Assembly: GCA_902509725.1 (NCBI GenBank)
Contig: CABWYI010000002.1
Location: 1 to 45,542, forward strand
DNA length: 45,542 nucleotides
Direction of reading: 5' to 3'
Origin: an uncultured Pelagibacteraceae bacterium
Lineage (GTDB): Bacteria > Pseudomonadota > Alphaproteobacteria > Pelagibacterales > Pelagibacteraceae
Part shown: one piece after another, positions 9,513 to 17,916 of the stretch
Layout of the letters: each line of letters begins with the position of its first letter
Position numbering within the stretch: position 1 is the stretch's first letter
Notes under the pieces: generated by a model
Seen by the model: the letters and a program-made list of their open reading frames with translations, nothing else
The model's database searches: none
What the model was told of the DNA's origin: nothing
Translations under genes and position numbers: made by a program

Positions 9513-10589
9513 ATGAAATTTTATAATATTAATCATTTAAGAAAATTATATATTTTTTTCCTATTTCTATCTCTATCTTTATTTTTTTTTTCCACAGCCA
9601 AAGTAGAAGCAAAAGCTTTTGATATTAATGATGTAGAAATATCACAACCATTTGCGAATAATTTTGACAAAAATAATGTAATTGACCAAGGTTTTAGGCA
9701 AGCTTTTTTTAAGTTACTATCGTTAATAGTTACGTCATCTGATCAAGAAAAAATTGAAAATATTAGGTTGAATGAGATTAAAGTGATGATTGAATCATTT
9801 TCGATTAAAGAAGAAAAATTTATTAACGATATTTACTATGTAAATTTAGGTGTGTCTTTTAATAAAAAAAAAATTTTCAAATATCTTGAGGAAAGAAATA
9901 TATTTCCATCCTCTCCTAAAAAAGAAAAATTTTTGTTCATACCAATAATAATAGACGAAACTAGAAAAGATTTATTGGTATTTTCTAATAATAATTTTTT
10001 TGATAATTGGAATGTTCTAAATGAAAGCCACCATTTAATTGAATATATTTTACCAACCGAAGATCTTGAAGATCTAAAGCAAATTAAAAGTAATTATGAG
10101 ACAATTGAAAAATATAATTTTGAAGAGATTATTAAAAAGTATTATTTGGATAATTCTATAATTGCACTATTCTTTAAGAATAAGCAAAATGTAAGAGTGC
10201 TTTCAAAAATAAGTATTAAAAATAATTTAAAGTTAAAAAATCAAACATTTAAAAATATAGATATTAACGATCAAAAACAATTACAAAAAATAGTTGATGA
10301 GCTGAAAATAATTTATGAGGATAATTGGAAAATATCAAATCAAATTAATACCTCTATAAAACTATTATTAACAATAAAAACTAATAGTTCTGACGAAAAA
10401 AAAATTTCTAAATTTGAAAATATCTTAAGACAAAACAATCTGATTTATGATTTTTATATCAGCAAATTTAGTAATGATACAATATTTTATAAAATTGTAT
10501 TCAATGGAACGCCAGATATATTTTTAAGATCAATGGGGAAACACAGATTCTCATTTAATACTCAAAATAAAATTTGGATAATGAAATGA
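9513..10589 (+). CDS. DUF2066 family secreted/periplasmic protein
   Basis: A 358-residue protein of unknown function. The first 34 residues form a signal peptide: basic NHLRKLY, a long hydrophobic core, then KVEAKA. The following 120 residues match what I know of DUF2066, a family of exported proteins often found just before hda in alphaproteobacteria: an N-terminal FDINDVEI start, a QGFRQAFFKLL helix, and a YYVNLGVSFN strand. It overlaps hda by an ATGA, so they are co-translated, although their functions have no obvious link. Position plus N-terminal pattern support the family call. Confidence 0.7.
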   Translation: MKFYNINHLRKLYIFFLFLSLSLFFFSTAKVEAKAFDINDVEISQPFANNFDKNNVIDQGFRQAFFKLLSLIVTSSDQEKIENIRLNEIKVMIESFSIKEEKFINDIYYVNLGVSFNKKKIFKYLEERNIFPSSPKKEKFLFIPIIIDETRKDLLVFSNNNFFDNWNVLNESHHLIEYILPTEDLEDLKQIKSNYETIEKYNFEEIIKKYYLDNSIIALFFKNKQNVRVLSKISIKNNLKLKNQTFKNIDINDQKQLQKIVDELKIIYEDNWKISNQINTSIKLLLTIKTNSSDEKKISKFENILRQNNLIYDFYISKFSNDTIFYKIVFNGTPDIFLRSMGKHRFSFNTQNKIWIMK

Positions 10590-11248
10590 GAGATTTAAAT
10601 CAGGAAATAATAAAGTTTAATTATGAGCGGAATTTCAAAGATGATGATTTCTATGTATCGAAGAGTAATGAACATATTTTTGATTTATTAATGAGTTGGC
10701 CGAAATGGGAAAAAAATTTTTTGAATATAAGTGGTCCAAAATTTTCTGGAAAGACTCATTTAATAAATATATTTTTAAAAAAATTTAAAGGAATTAAATT
10801 AGATGCCAAAATACTTTCAAATGATCATTTTAAAAACTTAAAGATATATCAAAATATAGTTTTAGAAAATCTAGATAAAAATATTGATGAAAATCTTGTT
10901 TATTCATTATTCAATTTTGTTGATCAGGATAATAAATATTTAATTGTTACTTCAGAGGAAGCAATAGTTGATATCAATTTTGGATTAAAAGACTTAAGAT
11001 CTAGGACCAAAAATTTTCTTTTACAAAGTATCACAAACCCTGATGATGACTTAATGTATGCTTTGATATTAAAAAACTTATCAGATAGACAAATTTTTTT
11101 AGATAAAAAACTGATTGAATATATAATTAAAAGAATTGATAGATCATATGGTAAAATATCTGATTTCATATATAAAATTGATGAGAGAAGCTTAAAAATG
11201 AAAAGATCAATTGATTTAAAGATTATTAAAGAAGTGCTAGGAGATTAA
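10586..11248 (+). CDS. hda: Hda-like DnaA-homologous regulatory ATPase
   Basis: A DnaA-related AAA+ protein with no DNA-binding domain. Family members help convert DnaA-ATP to DnaA-ADP after initiation. The 220 residues begin with an FNYERNFKDDDF segment (DnaA-like F-x-V-s-x-sN start), then GPKFSGKTH (50-58) as a Walker A variant. Later comes LRSRTKNFLLQ, matching the box VII / arginine-finger region, and a C-terminal helical lid. I chose the ATG at 10586 because it makes an ATGA overlap with the previous stop. A TTG 12 bases earlier is also open. The Walker A Gly pattern is relaxed, as is common in Hda. Confidence 0.8.
   Translation: MRDLNQEIIKFNYERNFKDDDFYVSKSNEHIFDLLMSWPKWEKNFLNISGPKFSGKTHLINIFLKKFKGIKLDAKILSNDHFKNLKIYQNIVLENLDKNIDENLVYSLFNFVDQDNKYLIVTSEEAIVDINFGLKDLRSRTKNFLLQSITNPDDDLMYALILKNLSDRQIFLDKKLIEYIIKRIDRSYGKISDFIYKIDERSLKMKRSIDLKIIKEVLGD
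11239..11243 (+). promoter_or_regulatory. Ribosome binding site that supports the TTG start of aspS
   Basis: AGGAG lies five bases before TTG at 11249. No ATG sits near the conserved N-terminus, so this site decides the start. It lies inside the last codons of hda. Confidence 0.7.
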
Positions 11249-13033
11249 TTGAATAAATTTAGAACTCATAACTGCAATCAATTAAGAAAAAAGGATATTG
11301 GAAGTAAAATTTCTTTATCAGGATGGATTAATAAAAAACGTGATCACGGCAATCTTCTTTTTTTAGATCTTAGAGATAACTATGGTGTTACTCAATGTAT
11401 TATAAATAAAGACAATCCAAAATTTGCTGAGTTGGAAAAAACTCAACTGGAAACAGTAATCAAAGTTGACGGAAAGGTTGTCGAGAGAAATAATGAAACT
11501 ATAAACAAAGATATTAAAACAGGTGAGATAGAAATTAATATTGAGAATTTTAACGTTCTAGGAACATGTAAAGAATTGCCAATGCCTGTTTTTAGTGATC
11601 AAGAATATGCTGAAGAAATTAGACTTAAATACAGATTTTTAGATTTAAGGAGAAAAAAAATTCATGAAAATATTATTTTAAGATCAAAAGTTATTTCTTT
11701 TATTAGAAATGAAATGAATAAAGAAGGTTTTTTAGAATTTCAAACACCAATCCTAACTTCTTCGAGTCCGGAGGGAGCGAGAGATTTTCTGGTACCTAGC
11801 AGATTAAATCCTGGAAAGTTTTATGCTTTACCTCAAGCTCCACAACAATTTAAACAGTTAATAATGGTGTCTGGGTTTGATAAATATTTTCAAATAGCAC
11901 CATGTTTTAGAGATGAGGATGCTAGAGCAGATAGGAGCCCAGGAGAATTTTATCAACTTGATTTGGAAATGTCTTTTGTAGAGCAAGAAGATGTGTTTTC
12001 AGTAGTTGAAAAATTGTTAATAAATACTTTTAAAAATTTTTCTGATAAAAAACTAATGCATTCTAAATTTCCAAGAATTTCATATAAAGATTCTTTATCA
12101 AAATATGGAACTGATAAACCAGATTTAAGAAATCCACTTATAATAAAGGATATAACTGAAATTTTTGATAGGGAAGATGTTACTTTTGAAATATTTAAAA
12201 AATTGATAAAATCAGGTGCTAAAGCAAGATGTATAGTTACTGAAAATACAAAAGATAGGCCAAGAAGTTTCTTTGATGGTATTGATAATTGGGCCAAAGA
12301 GCAAGGTGCCTCAGGACTTGCTTATTTTACAATTGAAAAAGATAAAGAAATTACCGCAAAAGGACCAATAGGCAAGTTTTTTTCTAAAGAAGCATTGGAA
12401 TTACTAATGAAAAAAACAAACTCAAAAATAGGAGATAGTATTTTTTTAGCTTGTGCAAAAGAGAAAGAATTAGAAAAAATTATAGGTCTTGCAAGGGATA
12501 AAATTGCCCGAGATTTAAATTTGATTAAAGATGATACTTTTGCTTTTTGTTGGATAGTTGATTATCCAATGTTTGAAAAAAACGAAATTACTAACAAGAT
12601 TGAATTTAGTCATAATCCTTTTTCTATGCCACAGGGAGAGCTAGATAAAATTGATTACAGCAAACCTTTAGACATTCTTGCTTATCAATATGATATTGTC
12701 TGTAATGGAATTGAATTATCTTCTGGAGCAATAAGAAATCATATACCTGATTTAATGTATAAACTTTTTTCTATTGCTGGGTATAGTAAACACCAAGTAG
12801 ATGAAAAATTTAGTGGTATGATAAATGCTCTTAATTATGGGGCACCCCCACATGGAGGTATCGCACCTGGAATAGATAGAATAGTAATGTTACTTGCTAA
12901 TGAAAAAAATATTAGGGAAGTTACGATGTTTCCTATGAATCAAAATGCTCAAGATTTAATGATGAATGCACCTTCAGAAATTAGCGAGGCACAATTAAAA
13001 GAATTAAATTTATCAATTAAAAGTAAAAAATAA
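11249..13033 (+). CDS. aspS: Aspartyl-tRNA synthetase
   Basis: Charges tRNA-Asp (and perhaps tRNA-Asn in alphaproteobacteria that use GatCAB). The 594 residues are the bacterial type. They comprise an N-terminal OB-fold (about 15-105, SGWINKKRDHG), class II motif 2 (FRDEDARADRSPGEFYQLDLEMSF region), a GAD insertion (about 300-400) and motif 3 (GGIAPGIDRIVML) near residue 540. Translation starts at TTG directly after the hda stop. The end lies one base from the convergent gene at 13035. Confidence 0.96.
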   Translation: MNKFRTHNCNQLRKKDIGSKISLSGWINKKRDHGNLLFLDLRDNYGVTQCIINKDNPKFAELEKTQLETVIKVDGKVVERNNETINKDIKTGEIEINIENFNVLGTCKELPMPVFSDQEYAEEIRLKYRFLDLRRKKIHENIILRSKVISFIRNEMNKEGFLEFQTPILTSSSPEGARDFLVPSRLNPGKFYALPQAPQQFKQLIMVSGFDKYFQIAPCFRDEDARADRSPGEFYQLDLEMSFVEQEDVFSVVEKLLINTFKNFSDKKLMHSKFPRISYKDSLSKYGTDKPDLRNPLIIKDITEIFDREDVTFEIFKKLIKSGAKARCIVTENTKDRPRSFFDGIDNWAKEQGASGLAYFTIEKDKEITAKGPIGKFFSKEALELLMKKTNSKIGDSIFLACAKEKELEKIIGLARDKIARDLNLIKDDTFAFCWIVDYPMFEKNEITNKIEFSHNPFSMPQGELDKIDYSKPLDILAYQYDIVCNGIELSSGAIRNHIPDLMYKLFSIAGYSKHQVDEKFSGMINALNYGAPPHGGIAPGIDRIVMLLANEKNIREVTMFPMNQNAQDLMMNAPSEISEAQLKELNLSIKSKK

Positions 13034-13034
13034 T

Positions 13035-13868
13035 TTATTTTTTACCTTTTAGATTAATTTTTACGTCCGATAAGTCTACTAAGTTTTTTTTGTAATTATT
13101 TCTTACAAATCCCTTGCTCGTAATATCTTTGACAATTTTTAATAATTGATTTTGTCCTTCAGAACTTTGGTCGTCAATATTTGAATTATCAGAAGTATCA
13201 TTTAGACCTATTGCAGGTGTGTGTGCCAGGTCTTCTCTATTTTGATAAGAAATTGCCAATTCTCTAAAAATATAGTCTAATATTGAGGTTGCACTCAAAA
13301 TTCTATCATTTCCCTGAACCTTACCTGATGGTTCAAACTTTGTTCCAACATAAGCGCTTATGAATTCGTCTAAGGGCACTCCATATTGTAAACCAAGTGA
13401 CACAGCTATAGCAAAATTATTCATTAAAGCTTTCACTAACTCCCCTTCCTTACTAGTATCAATAAAGATTTCACCAATCTTACCATCTTCATATTCTCCT
13501 GTGTGAAGGTAGACTTTGTGATCACCAATAGTCGCTTTTTGTATATATCCTTTTCTCCGATCGGGCATACCAAATCTTTTGCTATTATTTTCAGAAATAA
13601 TATTTTTTGACTTTATGATATTCTCTAGTTTGTTAGTATCTTCATTCTTATTTTTAGTAATTTCATCAATTTTTGTATTTTCAATTATTTTTTTATTATT
13701 AGGGTCTAAACTTTTTGTTTTTCTATTATCTAGTTTGACATCTAGTACCTCAAATTTCCCGTCATCTCTTTTTTCAAGATTCTTCAATTCCGTTTCATTT
13801 ATGTCTTCAAGGTAGTGATTTACCTTAAAAGTACATGTATAATATGTTTCTACTAAGTATTTTGCCAT
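13035..13868 (-). CDS. Free-standing TSCPD-type domain, like the C-terminus of B12-dependent (class II) ribonucleotide reductase
   Basis: A 277-residue protein. Residues about 98-217 strongly resemble the region near the C-terminus of alphaproteobacterial Nrd[12 protein letters not shown], then [59 protein letters not shown]. No catalytic barrel and no CxxC redox tail are present; the only Cys is at position 12. Residues 50-95 are charged and probably unstructured. It is monocistronic, with its own promoter-like site at 13914-13942. It could be a regulator or an auxiliary subunit of a reductase encoded elsewhere, or a diverged domain with a new role. The similarity is clear; the function is not known to me. 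Confidence 0.7.
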   Translation of the reverse strand: MAKYLVETYYTCTFKVNHYLEDINETELKNLEKRDDGKFEVLDVKLDNRKTKSLDPNNKKIIENTKIDEITKNKNEDTNKLENIIKSKNIISENNSKRFGMPDRRKGYIQKATIGDHKVYLHTGEYEDGKIGEIFIDTSKEGELVKALMNNFAIAVSLGLQYGVPLDEFISAYVGTKFEPSGKVQGNDRILSATSILDYIFRELAISYQNREDLAHTPAIGLNDTSDNSNIDDQSSEGQNQLLKIVKDITSKGFVRNNYKKNLVDLSDVKINLKGKK

Positions 13869-13892
13869 ACGACCCCAATTTATTAAAATTAT

Positions 13893-13910
13893 TTTGATTT
13901 ATGAATCAAA
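13893..13910. repeat. Perfect inverted repeat at the start of the 13868 transcript
   Basis: Arms TTTGATT and AATCAAA (7 bp) with a TATG loop. It lies immediately downstream of the -10 box proposed at 13914-13919 on the minus strand, covering the expected start of transcription. That is an operator-like position. It does not match the NrdR box pattern that I know. Confidence 0.5.
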
Positions 13911-13913
13911 TTA

Positions 13914-13942
13914 TTTATATACAAAAACAAATTTTAGTCTAA
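13914..13942 (-). promoter_or_regulatory. Candidate sigma-70 promoter for the TSCPD-domain gene
   Basis: On the minus strand TTAGAC, a 17-base spacer, then TATAAA. The transcript would start near 13907, about 40 bases before the ATG at 13868. In an AT-rich genome such matches arise by chance, so confidence is moderate. Confidence 0.45.
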
Positions 13943-13982
13943 TTTATTTTATACAATCTTAAATTGAAATAAGACTATATAT

Positions 13983-14342
13983 ATGTTGACACTTTTTAAA
14001 AAAATTTTCACATGGTGGAATCGTGACACACTCGGTACAAGAATTAAAACAATCTTGTTTGGAAAATATGTTGGCAAAGATTCTTTTGGAAATAAATATT
14101 ACGAAAGCAAAAAAGGAAAAAGATGGGTTATATATCATGATGAAATTGATGCATCTAAAATACCTGTTGAATGGTATTCTTGGATACATTTTACTCCTAA
14201 CAAAATTGAAAAAAAACATGAATTAGAAAAATATGATTGGCAAAAACCTCATCAACCCAACTTAACAGGAACTGATAAAGCGTATTATCCAAATAAAGAT
14301 AAAGATGTTACAGCAAAAAAATATAAAACCTGGAAAAATTGA
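13983..14342 (+). CDS. NDUFA12-family NADH:ubiquinone oxidoreductase (complex I) accessory subunit
   Basis: 119 residues resembling the B17.2/NDUFA12 subunit, one of the few mitochondrial accessory subunits shared with alphaproteobacterial complex I. Diagnostic parts are FGKYVGKDSFGNKYYE, KGKRWVIY, then PVEWYSWIHF and the C-terminal WQKPHQPNLTGT followed by YYP. No membrane segment is present; it is expected on the matrix/cytoplasmic arm. It is followed with a 38-base overlap by the DUF2155 gene, a pair conserved in alphaproteobacteria. Confidence 0.88.
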   Translation: MLTLFKKIFTWWNRDTLGTRIKTILFGKYVGKDSFGNKYYESKKGKRWVIYHDEIDASKIPVEWYSWIHFTPNKIEKKHELEKYDWQKPHQPNLTGTDKAYYPNKDKDVTAKKYKTWKN

Positions 14343-14706
14343 AATATATTTAATTATTTTAATATTATTTTTTTTCCCTTTTTCAAAATCTCAATCATCG
14401 AATGAATTAGAGGGCACTAGTACTGATATAAAAGTACTAGATAAAATAAGCTCAAAAAATGCTTTAGTTAAGTTAAAGAATGGAGAGGATTTTAAATATA
14501 AAGATTTATTAATTAAAAGTATGAAATGTATTAATTCTGAGTTTGATGACAATCCAGAAATTACGGCATATATCCAAGTAAGAGATATAACAAAACAAAA
14601 TAAAGACGGTGTTTTTGTTTTTAACGGGTGGATGTTCTCATCTAGTCCTTCGATTGAACCTTTTGACCACCCGGTTTATGATATTTGGCTAATTGACTGT
14701 TATTAA
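14305..14706 (+). CDS. DUF2155 family exported protein
   Basis: 133 residues with a signal peptide around residues 12-31 (hydrophobic IYLIILILFFFPF). The mature part carries the family hallmarks: an early VLDKISSKNA segment, a single Cys in SMKCINSE, then FNGWMFSSSP and a C-terminal HPVYDIWLIDC. Function is unknown to me. In alphaproteobacteria it habitually sits next to NDUFA12 and the accB/accC genes, as here. Its end overlaps accC on the opposite strand by a shared TTAA that gives both genes their stop. Confidence 0.8.
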   Translation: MLQQKNIKPGKIEIYLIILILFFFPFSKSQSSNELEGTSTDIKVLDKISSKNALVKLKNGEDFKYKDLLIKSMKCINSEFDDNPEITAYIQVRDITKQNKDGVFVFNGWMFSSSPSIEPFDHPVYDIWLIDCY

Positions 14707-16040
14707 ATTATTTTTTCATTATCAAGCCAACTTACATTGAAATCAGAATTCAAAAATTTTTTGTGATTTAAGAGCTTTTTATGTAACGGAATCGTTGTGG
14801 TTATTCCTTCAATAACAAATTCATCCAATGACCTATTCATTCTTTGAATGGCTTCAGTTCTATTTCTTCCATGGCAGATAAGTTTACAAACCATACTGTC
14901 ATAATAAGGAGTTACTTTATATCCCTGAAATATTGCTCCATCCACTCTTGTTCTAAAACCAGAGGGTTGATGACACATGCCAATAGTCCCTGGAGATGGT
15001 TGAAAGTTTTTACTTGGATCCTCAGCATTTATTCTACATTCAATTGCATGACCTCTTGGATTTATATCCGATTGTTTTAAAGCTGTTTCACCAGTGTAAG
15101 CAATGTGGATTTGCTCTTTTATTATATCAATTCCAGTAACCATTTCAGATACCGGGTGTTCAACCTGAACCCTGGTATTCATCTCTAAAAAATAAAATTT
15201 ACCATCCTCGTATATAAATTCGACCGTTCCGGCACCTTCATATCCAATTTTACTTACCATTTTTACCGTTCTATCAAATAAATCTTTTCTAATTTGATCA
15301 TTTAAAACTGGGCTTGGTGTTTCTTCAATTAATTTTTGATGTCTTCTTTGAACCGAGCAATCTCTTTCATGTAAATGAACTGTTCTATTTTTTCCAGCTA
15401 ATATTTGAACTTCTATATGTCTAGGATTTTGAAAGAACTTTTCAATATAAACTTCATCATTTCCAAAATATTTTTTAGCCTCAGATTTAGCTGTTGAAAA
15501 AAGAGTTTCAAATTCTTGTTCCTTATTTACAATTTTCATACCTTTACCACCACCACCACCAGAAGCTTTTATTAAAACTGGAAATCCAATTTTTTTACAT
15601 AATTCTTTAGCTTGATTTATATCTTTTACACCACCTTCAGATCCTTCGATTACAGGTAAACCATTTTCTTTTGCTATTTTTTTAGCTTGAATTTTATCCC
15701 CCATCATCTCAATGTGTTTTGAAGAAGCTCCAATAAATTTAATTTTATTATCCTCAAGAATTTTTGCAAAACTTGCATTTTCAGATAGAAATCCATAACC
15801 TGGATGAACTGCCTCAGCATTTGTTAAATCTACTGCTGATAGCAAAGCCGGAATATTTAAATAACTATTTGCTGGTTGATGAGAACCAATACAAACACTT
15901 TCATCTGCTAATCTTACGTGCATACTATTTCGATCAACATCTGAATGAACAGCAACTGTGGAGATACCCCATTCTTTGCAAGCTCTTATAACTCTGACTG
16001 CAATTTCCCCACGGTTCGCAATTAAGATTTTTTTAAACAT
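14703..16040 (-). CDS. accC: Acetyl-CoA carboxylase, biotin carboxylase subunit
   Basis: ATP-dependent carboxylation of biotin on AccB, the first half-reaction of malonyl-CoA synthesis. The 445 residues start ILIANRGEIAVRVIRA. They include the glycine-rich ATP-grasp loop (KASGGGGGKGM, about 160), HERDCSVQRRHQK (about 210), and EMNTRVQVEHPVSE (about 290) with the catalytic Glu and Arg. It follows accB with one shared base, an operon with aroQ first. Confidence 0.97.
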   Translation of the reverse strand: MFKKILIANRGEIAVRVIRACKEWGISTVAVHSDVDRNSMHVRLADESVCIGSHQPANSYLNIPALLSAVDLTNAEAVHPGYGFLSENASFAKILEDNKIKFIGASSKHIEMMGDKIQAKKIAKENGLPVIEGSEGGVKDINQAKELCKKIGFPVLIKASGGGGGKGMKIVNKEQEFETLFSTAKSEAKKYFGNDEVYIEKFFQNPRHIEVQILAGKNRTVHLHERDCSVQRRHQKLIEETPSPVLNDQIRKDLFDRTVKMVSKIGYEGAGTVEFIYEDGKFYFLEMNTRVQVEHPVSEMVTGIDIIKEQIHIAYTGETALKQSDINPRGHAIECRINAEDPSKNFQPSPGTIGMCHQPSGFRTRVDGAIFQGYKVTPYYDSMVCKLICHGRNRTEAIQRMNRSLDEFVIEGITTTIPLHKKLLNHKKFLNSDFNVSWLDNEKII

Positions 16041-16474
16041 TACTCTAGAATGATTATTGTTTGACCAAACTCAACTGGTTGACCGTCTTCAACACAAATT
16101 TCTTTTACTATTCCATCCGCAGTTGATGGAACATGGTTCATAGTTTTCATAGCCTCAACTATCATAACTGTGTCACCTTTTTTAATTTTTTTTCCTATTT
16201 CAGCAAATTTTTTAGCTCCTGGTTCTGGTGCATGGTATGCCGTGCCAATAATAGGAGATTTTACTTCAATACCTGATAAAGATCTATTATTTGCGCCAGG
16301 TGTTTCAGTTGAAGGCACTGTTTGTTTAGTCGGAGAAATTGGCTGATTATTAATAGATACGTTATTTTTTGAAACTTTTATTTTTGTATCTTTTTCAGTA
16401 TATTCTAATTCAGTTAGATTAAACTCGTCTAAGTAATCACTTAGTTCTTTTATAATTTTTTTATCAATTTTCAT
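16040..16474 (-). CDS. accB: Acetyl-CoA carboxylase biotin carboxyl carrier protein
   Basis: 144 residues: a short N-terminal helix region, a Pro/Thr-rich linker (about 45-62) and a biotinyl domain. Lys110 in VEAMKTM is the biotinylation site. It is the carrier for AccC, encoded directly downstream. The start overlaps the end of aroQ by 11 bases. Confidence 0.95.
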   Translation of the reverse strand: MKIDKKIIKELSDYLDEFNLTELEYTEKDTKIKVSKNNVSINNQPISPTKQTVPSTETPGANNRSLSGIEVKSPIIGTAYHAPEPGAKKFAEIGKKIKKGDTVMIVEAMKTMNHVPSTADGIVKEICVEDGQPVEFGQTIIILE

Positions 16475-16907
16475 TTTTTAAAAGCTTTTGCATTGAAATT
16501 ATGGCTAAAATATAACCTTCCGTACCTAAACCAAAAATTCCTCCAGTAACTATATCGCTAATTAAAGATTTATGCCTAAATTCCTCTCTTTTGTAAATAT
16601 TTGATATATGTAGTTCGATTATAGGTTTTTTAAAAACTTCAAGAGCATCTCTAATTGCTACAGATGTATGAGTAAAAGCAGCAGCATTAATAATAATTCC
16701 ATCAAAATTTTTTAAAGACTCCTGGATTAAACTTACTATTTCTCCTTCAATATTTGATTGAGTAAATTCAACAAATAGCCCTAAATCTTTTGATTTTTTG
16801 AGACATTTTTCTTTTAATTCATTAAATGTAATAGATCCATATTGAGACTCATCTCTCTCTCCTAATAGATTGATATTTGGACCATTAATAATTATAATTT
16901 TATTCAT
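16464..16907 (-). CDS. aroQ: 3-dehydroquinate dehydratase, type II
   Basis: Third step of the shikimate pathway. The 147 residues show INGPNINLLGERDESQYG with the essential Arg/Tyr lid residues, NAAAFTHTSVAIRDAL, and HISNIYKREEFRHKS. It leads the aroQ-accB-accC unit and diverges from thiS across just 16 bases. Confidence 0.95.
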   Translation of the reverse strand: MNKIIIINGPNINLLGERDESQYGSITFNELKEKCLKKSKDLGLFVEFTQSNIEGEIVSLIQESLKNFDGIIINAAAFTHTSVAIRDALEVFKKPIIELHISNIYKREEFRHKSLISDIVTGGIFGLGTEGYILAIISMQKLLKNEN

Positions 16908-16923
16908 TCAGCACTTATATACG

Positions 16924-17142
16924 ATGAGAAAAGCAAAAAAAATAAAAATAAAATTAAATGGTAAAAAAAAAATTATCAGTGATAAATTAAAATTATTAGA
17001 TCTTATAATTTTTTTAAAAATACCTCTTAAAAAAGTAGCAATTGAATTAAATGAAGAAATAGTAGATAAAAAGGCTTTGAGTAGCATTAATCTTAAAAAA
17101 AATGATAAAATTGAGATTGTTCATTTTATTGGAGGTGGCTAG
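16924..17142 (+). CDS. thiS: Sulfur carrier protein ThiS
   Basis: A 72-residue ubiquitin-fold protein that delivers sulfur for the thiazole ring of thiamine. It ends in Gly-Gly (HFIGGG), the site of thiocarboxylate formation. KIKIKLNGKKK at the start and the KNDKIEIVHF strand near the end match the family. I placed the start at ATG 16924 rather than upstream, because the upstream in-frame codons reverse-overlap aroQ and look unrelated. thiG follows immediately. No TPP riboswitch could fit in the 16-base gap. Confidence 0.85.
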   Translation: MRKAKKIKIKLNGKKKIISDKLKLLDLIIFLKIPLKKVAIELNEEIVDKKALSSINLKKNDKIEIVHFIGGG

Positions 17143-17916
17143 ATGAAAAATGACAAGTTAATTATTGCTAATAAAAATTTTAACTCAAGACTGATTGTGG
17201 GCACTGGAAAATATAAAAATATGCTCGAATGTGCTAAGGCAGTAAAGTTTTCTGGAGCAGAAATTGTCACTGTTGCTGTAAGACGAGTAAATATTTCAAA
17301 TAAAAAAAAACCTATTTTAATGGACTATATTAATCCAAAAAAAATAACTTATTTACCTAATACGGCGGGTTGTTTTAATTCTAAAGAAGCCTTAAGAACT
17401 TTGAGATTGGCTAGAGAGATTGGTGGATGGAAATTAGTAAAATTAGAAGTGCTCGGAGATAAAAAAAATTTATTTCCAGAAATGATTGAAACATTAAAAT
17501 CAACAGAAATTTTAGCTAAAGAAGGCTTTAAAGTAATGGTATATTGCAATGATGATCCATTAATGGCAAAAAGATTAGAAAACTCAGGAGCTTGTGCGAT
17601 TATGCCATTAGCCGCCCCTATAGGCTCTGGTCTTGGAATTTTAAATAAAGTAAATATTAAAATTATTAGATCCCAAACCAAATTACCATTAATAATCGAT
17701 GCTGGACTCGGTCAAGCTTCTGATGCGGCTATAGCAATGGAGCTTGGATGTGATGGTGTTTTGGTTAATACAGCCATCGCAAAATCAAAAGACCCATTTC
17801 AAATGGCTTTAGCTTTTAAAAATGCCGTGGTCGCAGGAAGGCAGAGTTTTCTTTCAGGACGGATAGAAAAAAAAATTATGGGTGAGCCCTCATCTCCTAA
17901 AAAGGGCATTATTTAG
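17143..17916 (+). CDS. thiG: Thiazole synthase ThiG
   Basis: Forms the thiazole phosphate from DXP, dehydroglycine and ThiS thiocarboxylate. The 257 residues form a TIM-barrel: SRLIVGTGKY, then VTVAVRRVN, LPNTAGC, Lys100 in VKLEVLGD as the Schiff-base lysine, and the phosphate loop IIDAGLGQASDAAIAMELG. The ATG follows the thiS stop directly. Its end overlaps the frameshift-restored tail of the RNase gene by 8 bases. Confidence 0.96.
   Translation: MKNDKLIIANKNFNSRLIVGTGKYKNMLECAKAVKFSGAEIVTVAVRRVNISNKKKPILMDYINPKKITYLPNTAGCFNSKEALRTLRLAREIGGWKLVKLEVLGDKKNLFPEMIETLKSTEILAKEGFKVMVYCNDDPLMAKRLENSGACAIMPLAAPIGSGLGILNKVNIKIIRSQTKLPLIIDAGLGQASDAAIAMELGCDGVLVNTAIAKSKDPFQMALAFKNAVVAGRQSFLSGRIEKKIMGEPSSPKKGII

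Noticed and set aside
16908..16923. TPP riboswitch before thiSG
   Set aside because: The gap is only 16 bases, far too short for the aptamer.
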